Source of the DNA: SLID01 sp041667545
Lineage (GTDB): Bacteria > Omnitrophota > Gorgyraeia > Tantalellales > Tantalellaceae
Direction of reading: 5' to 3'
Assembly: GCA_041667545.1 (NCBI GenBank)
Contig: JBAYES010000004.1
Span: forward strand, 1 to 64,000
Length of the DNA stretch: 64,000 bases
Within the stretch, counting starts at the first letter, position 1; each line of letters opens with the position of its first letter. A program made the translations under genes and the position numbers. Under the pieces are notes generated by a model. The model was not told the origin of the DNA and did no database searches. It worked only from the letters and a program-made list of their open reading frames with translations. Shown here one piece after another: positions 24,548 through 33,493 of this stretch.

Positions 24548-25981
24548 ATGGCTGAATACGACACTGTTATAGGGCTTGAGACCCATGTACAGCTTTCTAC
24601 GGAAACCAAGGTTTTCTGCGGATGCCGGAATGTTTTCGGAGAAAAACCGAATTCCTGCGTATGTCCGGTATGCCTTGGGCATCCCGGAACTTTGCCGGTA
24701 CTGAATAAAAAGGCCTTTGAGCACGCTATCAAGGTCGCTCTGGCTCTCGACTGCAGCGTTCAAAGAGTAATTAAGTTTGACAGGAAGAACTATTATTATC
24801 CGGACCTCCCGAAAAATTACCAGATCAGCCAATATGACATGCCCATAGCCTATAACGGGATTGTGTCGATAAGAGACGGCGAGGGAAACACTAAAAACAT
24901 CGGAGTAACCCGTGCTCATCTTGAAGAGGATGCCGGCAAGCTGATACACGATACGGGTGGATCTTTCAGTTATGTGGATCTCAATCGTACAGGGACCCCG
25001 CTTTTGGAAATAGTTTCGGAGCCGGAAATGAACTCTCCGGATGAGGCTTACATGTACCTTGTCGAGCTTAAACGGATAGTTAAATATCTTGGTGTCTCGG
25101 ATTGCAACATGGAAGAAGGAAGTTTGCGATGTGACGCGAATATTTCGCTAAAACCAGGCGGAGCGGAAGAACTTGGAAGCAAGGTGGAAATAAAGAACCT
25201 GAATTCCTTTAAAGCTGTCAGGGAAGCGATTGTCTATGAAGTTCTGCGGCAGAAAGAGATCCTGGACGATGCTGGTCGGATAGCGCAGGAAACGCGGTTA
25301 TGGGACGAAAAAAAAGGCATTACGGTCTCTATGCGGTCCAAAGAAGAAGCTCAGGATTACCGATATTTCCCGGAGCCGGACCTGGTGCCTTTTGAAGTGG
25401 AAGAAAGTTTAATAAATTCCATAAAGAAAGATCTTCCGGAACTGGCATCGGCAAAAAGTGAAAGGTTCAGAAGGGAATACGGCCTCCCTGAAAAAGATCT
25501 GGAGATCCTGATCTCAGAACGGGAGACAGCTGATTTTTTTGAGGATACCGTAAAGATATATCCCGCCTTCCAGCATGTATCTAACTGGATAAAGGGGGAG
25601 ATGCTGATGCACGTCAAAGAGAAAGGAAAAGACATAAATTCCCTGGGGGTTTCTCCGGAAGAGTTCGCGGAGATAATAGAAATGTCCGTTTCCGGGCGTA
25701 TAAGCGCTCTTTCCGCCAAGGAAGTCCTTAAAAAGACCATTGAAACAGGCGAGAAACCCTCAAGTATCGTTGAAAAAGGTTCCATGGAACAGCTTTCCGA
25801 CACCGGGATGCTTGAAGACATTGTTACCCGTGTCGTGTCTGAAAATAAGAAGAGCGTAAACGATTACAGGTCTGGGAAAGAAGCGGCTTTAAGCTTTTTG
25901 GTAGGGCAGGTAATGAGATCGTCAAAAGGAAAGGCAAACCCAAAAGTGGCAGGGGAAATGCTGCGGAAGAGGATATTATGA
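24548..25981 (+). CDS. gatB: Asp-tRNA(Asn)/Glu-tRNA(Gln) amidotransferase subunit B
   Basis: GatB is the kinase/transamidase subunit. The 477 residues begin DTVIGLETHVQLSTETKVFC and keep four zinc cysteines (FCGCRN and CVCPVCLG), then KNYYYPDLPKNYQISQYD, THLEEDAGKL-like AHLEEDAGKLIHD and CDANISLKPGG. The C-terminal tail domain (YqeY-like, ends GQVMRSSKGKANPKVAGEML) binds tRNA. It overlaps ctpA by four bases (ATGA), so the operon continues. A complete gatCAB implies that the cell lacks direct GlnRS and/or AsnRS charging. Confidence 0.97.
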   Translation: MAEYDTVIGLETHVQLSTETKVFCGCRNVFGEKPNSCVCPVCLGHPGTLPVLNKKAFEHAIKVALALDCSVQRVIKFDRKNYYYPDLPKNYQISQYDMPIAYNGIVSIRDGEGNTKNIGVTRAHLEEDAGKLIHDTGGSFSYVDLNRTGTPLLEIVSEPEMNSPDEAYMYLVELKRIVKYLGVSDCNMEEGSLRCDANISLKPGGAEELGSKVEIKNLNSFKAVREAIVYEVLRQKEILDDAGRIAQETRLWDEKKGITVSMRSKEEAQDYRYFPEPDLVPFEVEESLINSIKKDLPELASAKSERFRREYGLPEKDLEILISERETADFFEDTVKIYPAFQHVSNWIKGEMLMHVKEKGKDINSLGVSPEEFAEIIEMSVSGRISALSAKEVLKKTIETGEKPSSIVEKGSMEQLSDTGMLEDIVTRVVSENKKSVNDYRSGKEAALSFLVGQVMRSSKGKANPKVAGEMLRKRIL

Positions 25982-27330
25982 AAAAAAGAGAACATTCCTT
26001 TAAAGTATCCCGGAAATATTTTTTCGCGGGTCTCTCGGTCTTGCTTGTTATATGCGCTTTTTCTGTTCCTTCGTCGCCTGGCGCGGATAAAACGGCTGGT
26101 ATATCCTCGCTTGATATCTTTAAACAGGTGCAGATGTTCGCCGACGCGATATCTCTGATAAACTCGGAATATGTCAAGGAAATAGAAGTGAAACAACTGA
26201 TACACGGGGCAATAAGAGGTATGATGAAGACACTGGACGGCTACAGCCAGTTCCTTGACGAGGCCGCTTTCAAGGATATCCGAGAAGAAACAAAAGGAGA
26301 GTTTGGCGGGATAGGAGTGGAGATCGGCATAAGGGACGGTGTTCTTACGGTAATAACACCTATAGCTGGTACGCCGGCATCGGAATCCGGGATAGAGTCC
26401 GGAGATAAAGTGGTGAAGATAGACGGGGACATAACAAGGGACCTGACACTTGATGAGGCCGTGCGGAAGCTCAGGGGTGAGGCCGGAACGGAAGTCTCTA
26501 TCACGGTCATGCGGGACGGTGGAGAGATGCTGGAGATCACTCTTACAAGAGCTGTTATAAAACTGAAAAGCGTAAAAGTTTCCAAAATAATATCCGGCGA
26601 CATAGCTTACATTAAACTTGTAGAGTTCCAGGAAAGGACGGCTAAGGATATAGACTCTTCTTTGACATTGCTTAAAGAACAAGGCGCGTCGGCTCTTATT
26701 CTTGATCTAAGGAACAATCCGGGAGGTCTTTTAGATTCAGCGATAGAGCTTTCCGATAAGTTCCTGGCCAAGGGAGAGCTTATAGTTTATACCGAAGGCA
26801 GGGATCCCGAAGAAAGAACGGAATTTTTCTCTACTATGAATCCTGAACACGGCGTCATAGACATTATAGCGCTTGTCAACAAGGGCTCCGCGAGCGCCGC
26901 CGAAATACTGGCGGGAGCGCTTCAGGACAATAAGAGGGCTCTTCTTCTCGGCGAGACCACGTTTGGGAAAGGTTCGGTGCAGACAGTAATTTCCCTGAGG
27001 GACAACTCGGCGCTGCGGCTCACTACGGCGGCTTACTACACGCCTTCGGGCAGGAATCTCATGGATAAAGGGATAGAACCGGATATATATGTCGCTCCAT
27101 CTCCCCGGAGATCCGAAAAGGACGATAAGGACGATGTAAGGGAGGAAAGATCGAAATTGTTCGAGAAGGTCGAAGAAGTAAGATCCCCCGATCCTGATGA
27201 TGCCGATGATATTTCTCTTGAACCCGAAATGGAGGACGAGCAGATTCTTGCCGCGGTGAATATACTGAAAGGGGTCCGCATGTTCGAGAACAATAAACGT
27301 AAATTCACGCATGATGTCATGGCGGAATAA
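25978..27330 (+). CDS. ctpA: C-terminal processing protease (S41 family)
   Basis: A periplasmic serine protease of 450 residues. The N-terminal membrane/signal segment covers about 15-32. A tail-binding helical part follows (YVKEIEVKQLIHGAIRGMM, LDGYSQFLDE). The PDZ domain spans about 105-185 (GGIGVEIGIRDGVLTVITPI, GDKVVKIDGD). The protease core has LILDLRNNPGGLLDSAI, the catalytic serine in NKGSASAAEILAGAL (near 304) and the Lys in GETTFGKGSVQ (near 330). The C-terminus ends in an acidic, charged region (about 380-425). CtpA-type enzymes trim periplasmic and cell-wall proteins. The neighbour is a divergent polysaccharide deacetylase, a common pairing. Confidence 0.95.
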   Translation: MKKREHSFKVSRKYFFAGLSVLLVICAFSVPSSPGADKTAGISSLDIFKQVQMFADAISLINSEYVKEIEVKQLIHGAIRGMMKTLDGYSQFLDEAAFKDIREETKGEFGGIGVEIGIRDGVLTVITPIAGTPASESGIESGDKVVKIDGDITRDLTLDEAVRKLRGEAGTEVSITVMRDGGEMLEITLTRAVIKLKSVKVSKIISGDIAYIKLVEFQERTAKDIDSSLTLLKEQGASALILDLRNNPGGLLDSAIELSDKFLAKGELIVYTEGRDPEERTEFFSTMNPEHGVIDIIALVNKGSASAAEILAGALQDNKRALLLGETTFGKGSVQTVISLRDNSALRLTTAAYYTPSGRNLMDKGIEPDIYVAPSPRRSEKDDKDDVREERSKLFEKVEEVRSPDPDDADDISLEPEMEDEQILAAVNILKGVRMFENNKRKFTHDVMAE

Positions 27331-27380
27331 AACCGTTCCTGCCGCGGCTGTGGGACCGTGGAGATCTACTGAAATAAAAT

Positions 27381-28223
27381 ATGTATAGATACAAAGGTTT
27401 GTTGATATTTGCCGCAGTGTTCGCTCTTGCCGCCGCGTCTTTTTACTTTGGCCGGTATGTTGGGGGGCGGAGCTCGGAGAAACCCGACAGGATATTTGTT
27501 GATACGGCTGAGAAGGCTCCGGATCCGGAAAAACCTGCTCTTGCTATCGTCATAGACGACGTTGGATACTCAATGAAGAATTTTGAAGCGATAAAGGGAA
27601 CAGGAATGCCTCTGACACTTGCCGTGCTCCCCGGCCACAGATATTCCGCAGAGGCCTGTGAGTTTGCAGTGTCAAACGGGCTTGACGTAATACTTCATCT
27701 TCCGATGGAACCCCTCTCAAAGAACTGGGCGCGGGAAGAACATACATTAATGTCAGGGATGGGTGCTGATGAGACGGAAGATATTCTTGCCGCATCTCTT
27801 TTATCGACTCCCGGAGTTTCGGGGGTATCTAACCACATGGGGTCTAAGGCAACAGCGGATGAGAAGACTGTTAGAGTTCTTATGAGATCTTTGAAAAAAA
27901 GAAATCTCTTTTTTCTGGATTCTTTAACCACATCTCATTCAATATGTGAAAGAGCCGCAGACCATTACAGTGTGCCGTACTTGAGGCGGGATGTATTTAT
28001 TGATAACGACCCGGAAAGAGCTTACATCTCCGGGCAGTTGATGAAATCCGGCGAAATGGCGCTGAAAAAAGGCAGGGCCATAGCTATCGGCCACGACAGG
28101 GAAAACACCATAGCCGCGCTTAAGGAAGTTGCGCCGGAACTCAAAAAGAAAGGAATACGGTTTGTTACCCTGAAAGAGATGGTTTCCGATCTCAAGAGAA
28201 CAGATCGTCCGGAGTTCAGATGA
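27381..28223 (+). CDS. Divergent polysaccharide deacetylase family protein (YibQ-like)
   Basis: The 280 residues start with an N-terminal membrane anchor (about 5-25) and then a NodB-like barrel of the divergent type: LAIVIDDVGYSMKNFEAI, PLTLAVLPG, VILHLPMEP, GVSNHMGSKATADEKTV, FFLDSLTTSHSICERAA and AIAIGHDRENTIAAL. This pattern matches Pfam family PF04748, with the metal ligands in IDDVG, HLPMEP and NHMGS. Substrates of this family are not established; in E. coli yibQ lies near the septal hydrolase activator envC and next to a CtpA-like role. A periplasmic location near the cell wall is likely. tsaD starts one base after the stop. Confidence 0.9.
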   Translation: MYRYKGLLIFAAVFALAAASFYFGRYVGGRSSEKPDRIFVDTAEKAPDPEKPALAIVIDDVGYSMKNFEAIKGTGMPLTLAVLPGHRYSAEACEFAVSNGLDVILHLPMEPLSKNWAREEHTLMSGMGADETEDILAASLLSTPGVSGVSNHMGSKATADEKTVRVLMRSLKKRNLFFLDSLTTSHSICERAADHYSVPYLRRDVFIDNDPERAYISGQLMKSGEMALKKGRAIAIGHDRENTIAALKEVAPELKKKGIRFVTLKEMVSDLKRTDRPEFR

Positions 28224-28224
28224 T

Positions 28225-29274
28225 ATGTTGACACTGGGTATAGAGACATCATGTGATGAAACCGCGGCGGCGGTGGTAGATGACGGCAAGGTTCTTTCAA
28301 GCGAAATATCTTCAAGCGTGGAACTGCACTCTCCGTACGGCGGGGTGGTTCCGGAGATAGCTTCGAGGTACCATACGGAATACATATTTTCGGTAGCGGA
28401 AAAAGCTCTCAAAAGCGCCGGAAAGAGGGTAGATGAAATAGAACTCATTTCCGTTGCGCGGGGCCCGGGGCTTCCCGGATCCCTGCTTATAGGGATAGCT
28501 TTTGCCAAGGCCGCGAGTTTTGCTTTAAGAGTACCGATCGTGGGAGTTAACCATCTTACGGCCCACATTTTTTCCTGTTTTATGGAAAAAGAAGGCGCGA
28601 TAGATGATGTGGAATATCCCTTTGCTGGGATGGTGGCCTCGGGCGGGCATACGGGTGTATATGATGTTCGGAGTATTGACGATGTTTCAGCGGTTGGCAG
28701 AACGCTTGACGATGCTGTAGGCGAGGCCTTCGACAAAGTAGCCAAGATACTTGGCCTCGGTTATCCCGGAGGGCCTTATGTAGAGCGTTTGGCCTCGGGA
28801 TTTTCAGGAAAGGATGAGATAAATTTTCCGAGAGCTCTTTTACAGGATCCCGCTAACCTGGATTTCAGTTTCAGCGGTCTTAAAACGGCCGTAATGTACC
28901 GCTGGAAAGATTCGGAAAAAAACGATGCAGAAAAGCGCAGAATATGTTATTCTTTCCAGAGAGCGGTGGTGGATGTAATAGGAAAAAAAATGCTACGCGC
29001 CGTGGATGCTTTGAAGGTCGGGGTTGTTGCCGCGGGCGGAGGGGTCGTGAACAATTCGGCTTTGCGCGGCAGGTTGAAAGAGCTGTGCTTACGGCATGGC
29101 ATAAAGTTATTTCTTCCTGAAAAGCGCTATTGTTCTGACAATGCCGCGATGATAGCCGTTCTGGGAGAAAAGCTTTACAAAAAAGGTTTCAGATCGGATA
29201 TTTTTATGAACACGGAACCGGCAGAGATACGAAAAATAAAACAGGAACGGAAAGAGGAGACTAAATGTCAATAG
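28225..29274 (+). CDS. tsaD: tRNA N6-adenosine threonylcarbamoyltransferase TsaD
   Basis: TsaD installs threonylcarbamoyl on A37 of ANN-decoding tRNAs. The 349 residues begin LGIETSCDETAAAVVDDGK, and contain PGLPGSLLIGIAFAKA, the metal ligands H110 and H114 in NHLTAHIF, VASGGHTGVYDV, DDAVGEAFDKVAKILGLGYPGG and AGGGVVNNSALRG. All are diagnostic of the Kae1/Qri7/TsaD family. The last ten bases overlap the mgtC gene. The partner genes tsaB, tsaC and tsaE are not in this window. Confidence 0.97.
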   Translation: MLTLGIETSCDETAAAVVDDGKVLSSEISSSVELHSPYGGVVPEIASRYHTEYIFSVAEKALKSAGKRVDEIELISVARGPGLPGSLLIGIAFAKAASFALRVPIVGVNHLTAHIFSCFMEKEGAIDDVEYPFAGMVASGGHTGVYDVRSIDDVSAVGRTLDDAVGEAFDKVAKILGLGYPGGPYVERLASGFSGKDEINFPRALLQDPANLDFSFSGLKTAVMYRWKDSEKNDAEKRRICYSFQRAVVDVIGKKMLRAVDALKVGVVAAGGGVVNNSALRGRLKELCLRHGIKLFLPEKRYCSDNAAMIAVLGEKLYKKGFRSDIFMNTEPAEIRKIKQERKEETKCQ

Positions 29275-29714
29275 CGGATGTTCTACTGCGCATTTTTATA
29301 TCTACCGTTTTGGGAGCGATTATAGGCGTGGAGAGAGAGATACACAAAAGAGCCGCGGGGTTCAGAACACACATACTTGTTTGTGTGGGTTCAACGCTTT
29401 TCATGTTAACGTCGATTTCAGTCGCTCTAACCTATTCACACGCGGGTGACGTTGACCCTTCCCGGATAGCCGCGGGAGTTGTAACGGGAATAGGGTTCTT
29501 AGGCGCGGGAGCTATAATAAGGTACGGGGAATCCATAAAGGGCCTTACTACGGCCGCAAGCGTATGGGTCGTGGCGGCGATAGGGTTATCTGTGGGTGCG
29601 GGAATGTTTATTCCGGCGGCCGTTACAACGGGCATTGTCGCGGCCGTTCTGGCGCTTTCTTCTCTGGAAGAAAAGCTGGAAGCAAAAAGAAGTAAGCGCG
29701 GTAATGACCGATAA
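29265..29714 (+). CDS. MgtC/SapB family membrane protein
   Basis: The 149 residues have the MgtC family signature GAIIGVEREIHKRAAGFRTH with following hydrophobic helices and GVVTGIGFLGAGAIIRYG, TTAASVWVVAAIGLSVGAG. This is the short form (membrane domain only; no C-terminal ACT-like domain as in MgtC). Members modulate Mg stress adaptation and intracellular growth; the biochemical function is unresolved. It overlaps tsaD by 10 bases. Confidence 0.92.
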   Translation: MSIADVLLRIFISTVLGAIIGVEREIHKRAAGFRTHILVCVGSTLFMLTSISVALTYSHAGDVDPSRIAAGVVTGIGFLGAGAIIRYGESIKGLTTAASVWVVAAIGLSVGAGMFIPAAVTTGIVAAVLALSSLEEKLEAKRSKRGNDR

Positions 29715-29750
29715 TTACCATACAATAGAATTTCAAAACAGGAGGTACTT

Positions 29751-30296
29751 ATGAAAAGGAAAAATGAAATAGTTCCGCAGGCGGAAGAAAAAGTGCTGGA
29801 TGTGAATGCCAGTATGCAGGGAACGCTGAGATTTGACGATCCTGTTAATCTTCGTATAAACGGAAAGTTTGAAGGGACCCTGGATATCAAGGGCAAGCTC
29901 ATGGTGGGAGACAAAGCTGACGTGAAGGCCAACATAACAGGTGAGATAGTTTATGTTTCCGGGACGGTAAATGGGAACGTCAAGGCAACAACGCATCTTA
30001 GGCTTGAGTCTACTGCCAGGATGACAGGGGATGTAAAGACACCGAAATTGTCTATAGCTGAAGGAGCTTTCTTTTCGGGGCAGGTAGAGATGGCATCCTC
30101 GTCCTTTACCGGTGCCGGACCAAGGGGCGATTGGCTGAACATAAACCAGCTGGCAAAATATCTGGAAGTGGATCTCGGGAAGATAAACGAATGGACTTCA
30201 ACAGGTCTTCTTCCGGGAACCAAGGAAGGCGGTGAGTGGATCTTTGAAAAAGCAAAGGTTGACCAGTGGATATCGGAAGGCAAAGTAAAGGTGTGA
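29751..30296 (+). CDS. Bactofilin fused to a helix-turn-helix domain
   Basis: Residues about 16-115 are a bactofilin (polymer-forming cytoskeletal) beta-helix: EEKVLDVNASMQGTLRFDD, INGKFEGTLDIKGKLMVGD, VNGNVKATTHLRLES, RMTGDVKTPKLSIAEGAFFSG, which matches the family closely. Residues about 126-181 form an excisionase/MerR-type winged helix (WLNINQLAKYLEVDLGKINE, GEWIFEKAKVDQWISEGKV), which is the HTH_17 DNA-binding pattern. Bactofilins normally polymerise at membranes and have no DNA-binding part. A second HTH_17 gene with a membrane anchor follows after one base. The pair could link the cytoskeleton or envelope to DNA; that is inference. AGGAGG precedes the ATG. Confidence 0.85.
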   Translation: MKRKNEIVPQAEEKVLDVNASMQGTLRFDDPVNLRINGKFEGTLDIKGKLMVGDKADVKANITGEIVYVSGTVNGNVKATTHLRLESTARMTGDVKTPKLSIAEGAFFSGQVEMASSSFTGAGPRGDWLNINQLAKYLEVDLGKINEWTSTGLLPGTKEGGEWIFEKAKVDQWISEGKVKV

Positions 30297-30297
30297 T

Positions 30298-30651
30298 ATG
30301 CCCGAAAAACTCATGACGCTACGCGAACTCTCGGAATATCTGGATATTTCGGAAGATAGATTAACGGGACTCGTAGTCGAAAAGGTGATACCCGCCTACA
30401 AGATAGGAGGAGAGCTCCTGCGTTTTCGCAAAGAGCAGATAGATGCCATGCGTCAGGAAATAGAAGCGAGGTCGAACGATCCTGCTAAACAGAAAACATT
30501 AAACAGCGAAAAAAGACCTCTAAAGAAGATAAGTGACGGGTCTGATAACGGCGTTATGGATCACATCAGAGATTTTTTTTACTTCAATGATTTCTATATA
30601 ATAGCAGCGGCCATAGCCGGAGTATTGCTTGCCGTGATCTTTATGGGCTGA
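30298..30651 (+). CDS. Membrane-anchored excisionase-type HTH protein
   Basis: The 117 residues start with an HTH_17 helix-turn-helix (LMTLRELSEYLDISEDRL, VIPAYKIGGELLRFRKEQID, about residues 4-50). A charged linker of about 40 residues follows, and a single C-terminal transmembrane segment (FYIIAAAIAGVLLAVIFMG, about 98-117) ends the protein two residues before the stop, so it is a tail-anchored protein with the DNA-binding part in the cytoplasm. It begins one base after the bactofilin-HTH stop and very probably acts with it. Tail-anchored excisionase-like proteins are not a described regulator class that I recognise. Confidence 0.8.
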   Translation: MPEKLMTLRELSEYLDISEDRLTGLVVEKVIPAYKIGGELLRFRKEQIDAMRQEIEARSNDPAKQKTLNSEKRPLKKISDGSDNGVMDHIRDFFYFNDFYIIAAAIAGVLLAVIFMG

Positions 30652-30671
30652 GGCGGGACCAAGAATATTTC

Positions 30672-30699
30672 TTGACAATCGCGGAGTGTGGGGTATACT
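30672..30699 (+). promoter_or_regulatory. Sigma70-type promoter for polA-coaE-rho
   Basis: TTGACA (30672-30677) and TATACT (30694-30699) with a 16-base spacer lie 139 bases before polA. The leader contains a hairpin TACGCTT/AAGCGTA (30717-30740 region) and a 16-codon frame from 30728 with no ribosome site. Confidence 0.75.
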
Positions 30700-30837
30700 T
30701 GGTCAATACTCGCCGTTTACGCTTACTATGCAGGAAGCGTATATCCGACAGGGGAAGATATTTTTAATGGAGTTTTAGACCATCCTTGATCCAGAAAATT
30801 TCCGAGGCACATCTCATATTATATCCAATTCTTACGG

Positions 30838-33483
30838 ATGAACACAGGCAAACATAATATTTTTTTGATAGACGGCAACTCTTTGTGCTATAGAGCATAT
30901 TATGCCATTCCTACCCTATCAACGTCAAAAGGCGATCCTACTAACGCCGTTTACGGTGTAATTGTCATGTTAAGGAAGCTGCTCAAGGACCATTCCCCGG
31001 AAAGAATAGCTGTGGTCTTTGATCTGCCCGGAAAAACAGCTCGACATGTTATGTATGAAAAATACAAAGAAACACGGCCTCCCATGCCCGAGGATCTGGC
31101 GCATCAGATGGAGAAGATAAAAGAAGTGATCGCGGCATACAAGATACCCGTTTTTCAGCAGCAGGGCTATGAGGCTGATGATGTTATAGCGACACTTGCC
31201 CGTAAGGCTGTCGAGAAGGGATTTCGGGTAACGATAGTTACGGCAGACAAGGACGCGTTCCAGCTTGTGACAGAGAATGTCAGGGTTCTTTCTCCCCGGC
31301 CTTCGGGAGACAAGGTATACGATATCGACGGTGTGATCGAAAAATTCGGCGTTCCTCCGGAGAAGATGGTTGACCTTATGGCTCTTATGGGGGATCCCGG
31401 AGATAATGTTCCCGGAGTCAAGGGCATAGGAAAAGTCACAGCCAGAGATCTTGTGCTTGAATTCGGCGGGCTTGAGAAGCTTTATGCCAACATGGAAAAA
31501 GTTTCGTCATCTTCTGTCAGGAAAAAATTGGAGGAAGGGAAAGATATTGCAATGCTGAGCCGGGATCTTGTGAAACTGGATGAGGAAGTTCCCCTGGATG
31601 AAGAAGACCTGCCGGGCGGGTTGGAAGAGCCCGATACCGCCGCTCTTCGGGACATATATAGAGAAATGGAATTCACGAAACTTTTAAAAGAGTTAGAGAC
31701 CCCGGAAAACTTGCCTTGTAATGTCTCTGTCATCTCTTCAGCCGAAGATCTTAAAGAATTATTCTCAGGGATAAGAAAGTCCGGCAGTGTATCTCTGAGG
31801 ATGGACGAAGGGCTAAGGGGTTTTGCCGCGTCGTTCTCGGGATCTTCAGTGTTTTACGTAGATCTTTCCCGGAAAAGCTCCCTTTCCCTGAAAGCCATGG
31901 ATGAACTTAAAAAGATCGCAGGATCTTCGGAGGTAACCAAAATAGGCCATGATATCAAAAGAGATATCCGCCTTTTGTCTTCATCGGGGATAGATCTTGT
32001 CTCTCCATATTTTGATGTGATGATAGCGGATTATCTGGTGGATCCGTCGTTTGGCGGTTATGCCCTGAGTGATATTGCCATGCGCAGGGATATCTATACT
32101 TTCGTGAAAACCGGGAAAAAAATAAAAAATAAAGAACAACTTGGCGGCATGATGGATCTTGACTTTCCCCCGGATAACACGGAACTTTGCCGTTTATGTG
32201 ACATATCGTTAAGATTGTTCAAGCCCTTGGAGAAAGAGCTCAGGGAAAAAGAGCTGGACAACTTATTCTTTAATGTCGAGATGCCGCTTGTCCGGGTCCT
32301 CAGCGATATCGAATCGGCCGGGGTAGGGATAGATGCCGGTTATCTTAAGGCAGGGTCGGAAAGGATAAATTCCGAGATTAAAGATATAACATTTCGCGCA
32401 TATGAACTTGCCGGGGAAAAATTCAATATTAACTCTCCCAAACAGATACAAAAAATACTTTTTGATAAGCTTGATCTCCCCGCGGGGAGAAAGATAAAGA
32501 CCGGAAGGTCTACCGACGAAGAGACGCTTGAAAGGCTCTCAGATCTGCATGAACTTCCGAAAAAAATACTTGAACATCGGCGCTTAAGCAAGTTGAAAAG
32601 CGGTTACTACGATTCGATACTTGCTTTTACCGATATAGAGGAGAATGTGCTGCACGCTAAATTTAACCAGGCTGTGACGTCTACCGGACGCCTCTCATCA
32701 AGCGAACCAAATTTGCAGAATATTCCCATTAAGACCGATGTAGGGAGGGAGATTAGAAAAGCTTTCATACCCAAAAAAAAGAACAATATTCTTGTAGCGG
32801 CGGATTATTCTCAGGTGGAACTCCGTATTCTCGCGCATCTTTCCGGAGACGCCCGTCTTAAGGGGGCTTTCAGGGAAGGGAAAGATGTTCATACATTCAC
32901 CGCCTCTCTTATTTTCGACTGCCCCTTAAACAATGTCGACTATAAAATGAGATCCGCGGCCAAAACAGTAAATTTTGGGATTATGTACGGCATGGGGCCT
33001 TTTGCGCTTGCCCGTAGTCTCGGGATTACACAGGAAAAAGCGCAGGAATTCATCTCGGCATATTTCGACAGATACAGTATGGTAAGGGATTTTATCTCGA
33101 AAACGATAGCAAGTACCCGTGAAAAGGGATTTGTTACCACTCTTTTCGGGAGAAGAAGATATCTGCCCGAAATATCAAGTTCAAATGAAAGAGTGAGGGC
33201 TTTTGCCGAAAGGGCCGCTGTAAATACCGCAGTACAGGGGACAGCCGCCGACATAATAAAAATGGCAATGATAAAATGCCGGGAAAATTTTTCGGACAGG
33301 AAAGTGGACATGATAATACAGGTGCATGATGAACTGGTTTTTGATGTCCCCAAAAAAGAGATGGTAAAAGCATTGTCTGAGATAAAAATGATAATGGAAG
33401 GGGTTGTTAAGTTGTTGGTACCGTTGAAGGTAAATGTTGAGTCCGGGCCGAATTGGTGCGATATGGAAGCTGTTGATTTGTGA
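30838..33483 (+). CDS. polA: DNA polymerase I
   Basis: PolA fills gaps and removes RNA primers. The 881 residues have an intact 5'-nuclease domain (LIDGNSLCYRAYYAIP, VVFDLPGKTARH, GYEADDVIATLA, VTADKDAFQLV, MGDPGDNVPGVKGIG), a 3'-5' exonuclease-like region (about 295-470), and a complete polymerase domain: motif A VAADYSQVELRILAHLS, motif B RSAAKTVNFGIMYGM, motif C IQVHDELVFD. In the exonuclease region the first metal-binding motif (DTE in E. coli) reads SLRMDEG, and the strands before it lack the Asp, so proofreading is probably lost. No clear ribosome site precedes the ATG at 30838. Confidence 0.96.
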   Translation: MNTGKHNIFLIDGNSLCYRAYYAIPTLSTSKGDPTNAVYGVIVMLRKLLKDHSPERIAVVFDLPGKTARHVMYEKYKETRPPMPEDLAHQMEKIKEVIAAYKIPVFQQQGYEADDVIATLARKAVEKGFRVTIVTADKDAFQLVTENVRVLSPRPSGDKVYDIDGVIEKFGVPPEKMVDLMALMGDPGDNVPGVKGIGKVTARDLVLEFGGLEKLYANMEKVSSSSVRKKLEEGKDIAMLSRDLVKLDEEVPLDEEDLPGGLEEPDTAALRDIYREMEFTKLLKELETPENLPCNVSVISSAEDLKELFSGIRKSGSVSLRMDEGLRGFAASFSGSSVFYVDLSRKSSLSLKAMDELKKIAGSSEVTKIGHDIKRDIRLLSSSGIDLVSPYFDVMIADYLVDPSFGGYALSDIAMRRDIYTFVKTGKKIKNKEQLGGMMDLDFPPDNTELCRLCDISLRLFKPLEKELREKELDNLFFNVEMPLVRVLSDIESAGVGIDAGYLKAGSERINSEIKDITFRAYELAGEKFNINSPKQIQKILFDKLDLPAGRKIKTGRSTDEETLERLSDLHELPKKILEHRRLSKLKSGYYDSILAFTDIEENVLHAKFNQAVTSTGRLSSSEPNLQNIPIKTDVGREIRKAFIPKKKNNILVAADYSQVELRILAHLSGDARLKGAFREGKDVHTFTASLIFDCPLNNVDYKMRSAAKTVNFGIMYGMGPFALARSLGITQEKAQEFISAYFDRYSMVRDFISKTIASTREKGFVTTLFGRRRYLPEISSSNERVRAFAERAAVNTAVQGTAADIIKMAMIKCRENFSDRKVDMIIQVHDELVFDVPKKEMVKALSEIKMIMEGVVKLLVPLKVNVESGPNWCDMEAVDL

Positions 33484-33493
33484 AGGATAAAGG

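Noticed and set aside
30728..30778. A 16-codon upstream frame in the polA leader
   Set aside because: No ribosome site and no recognisable leader-peptide composition; chance is likely.
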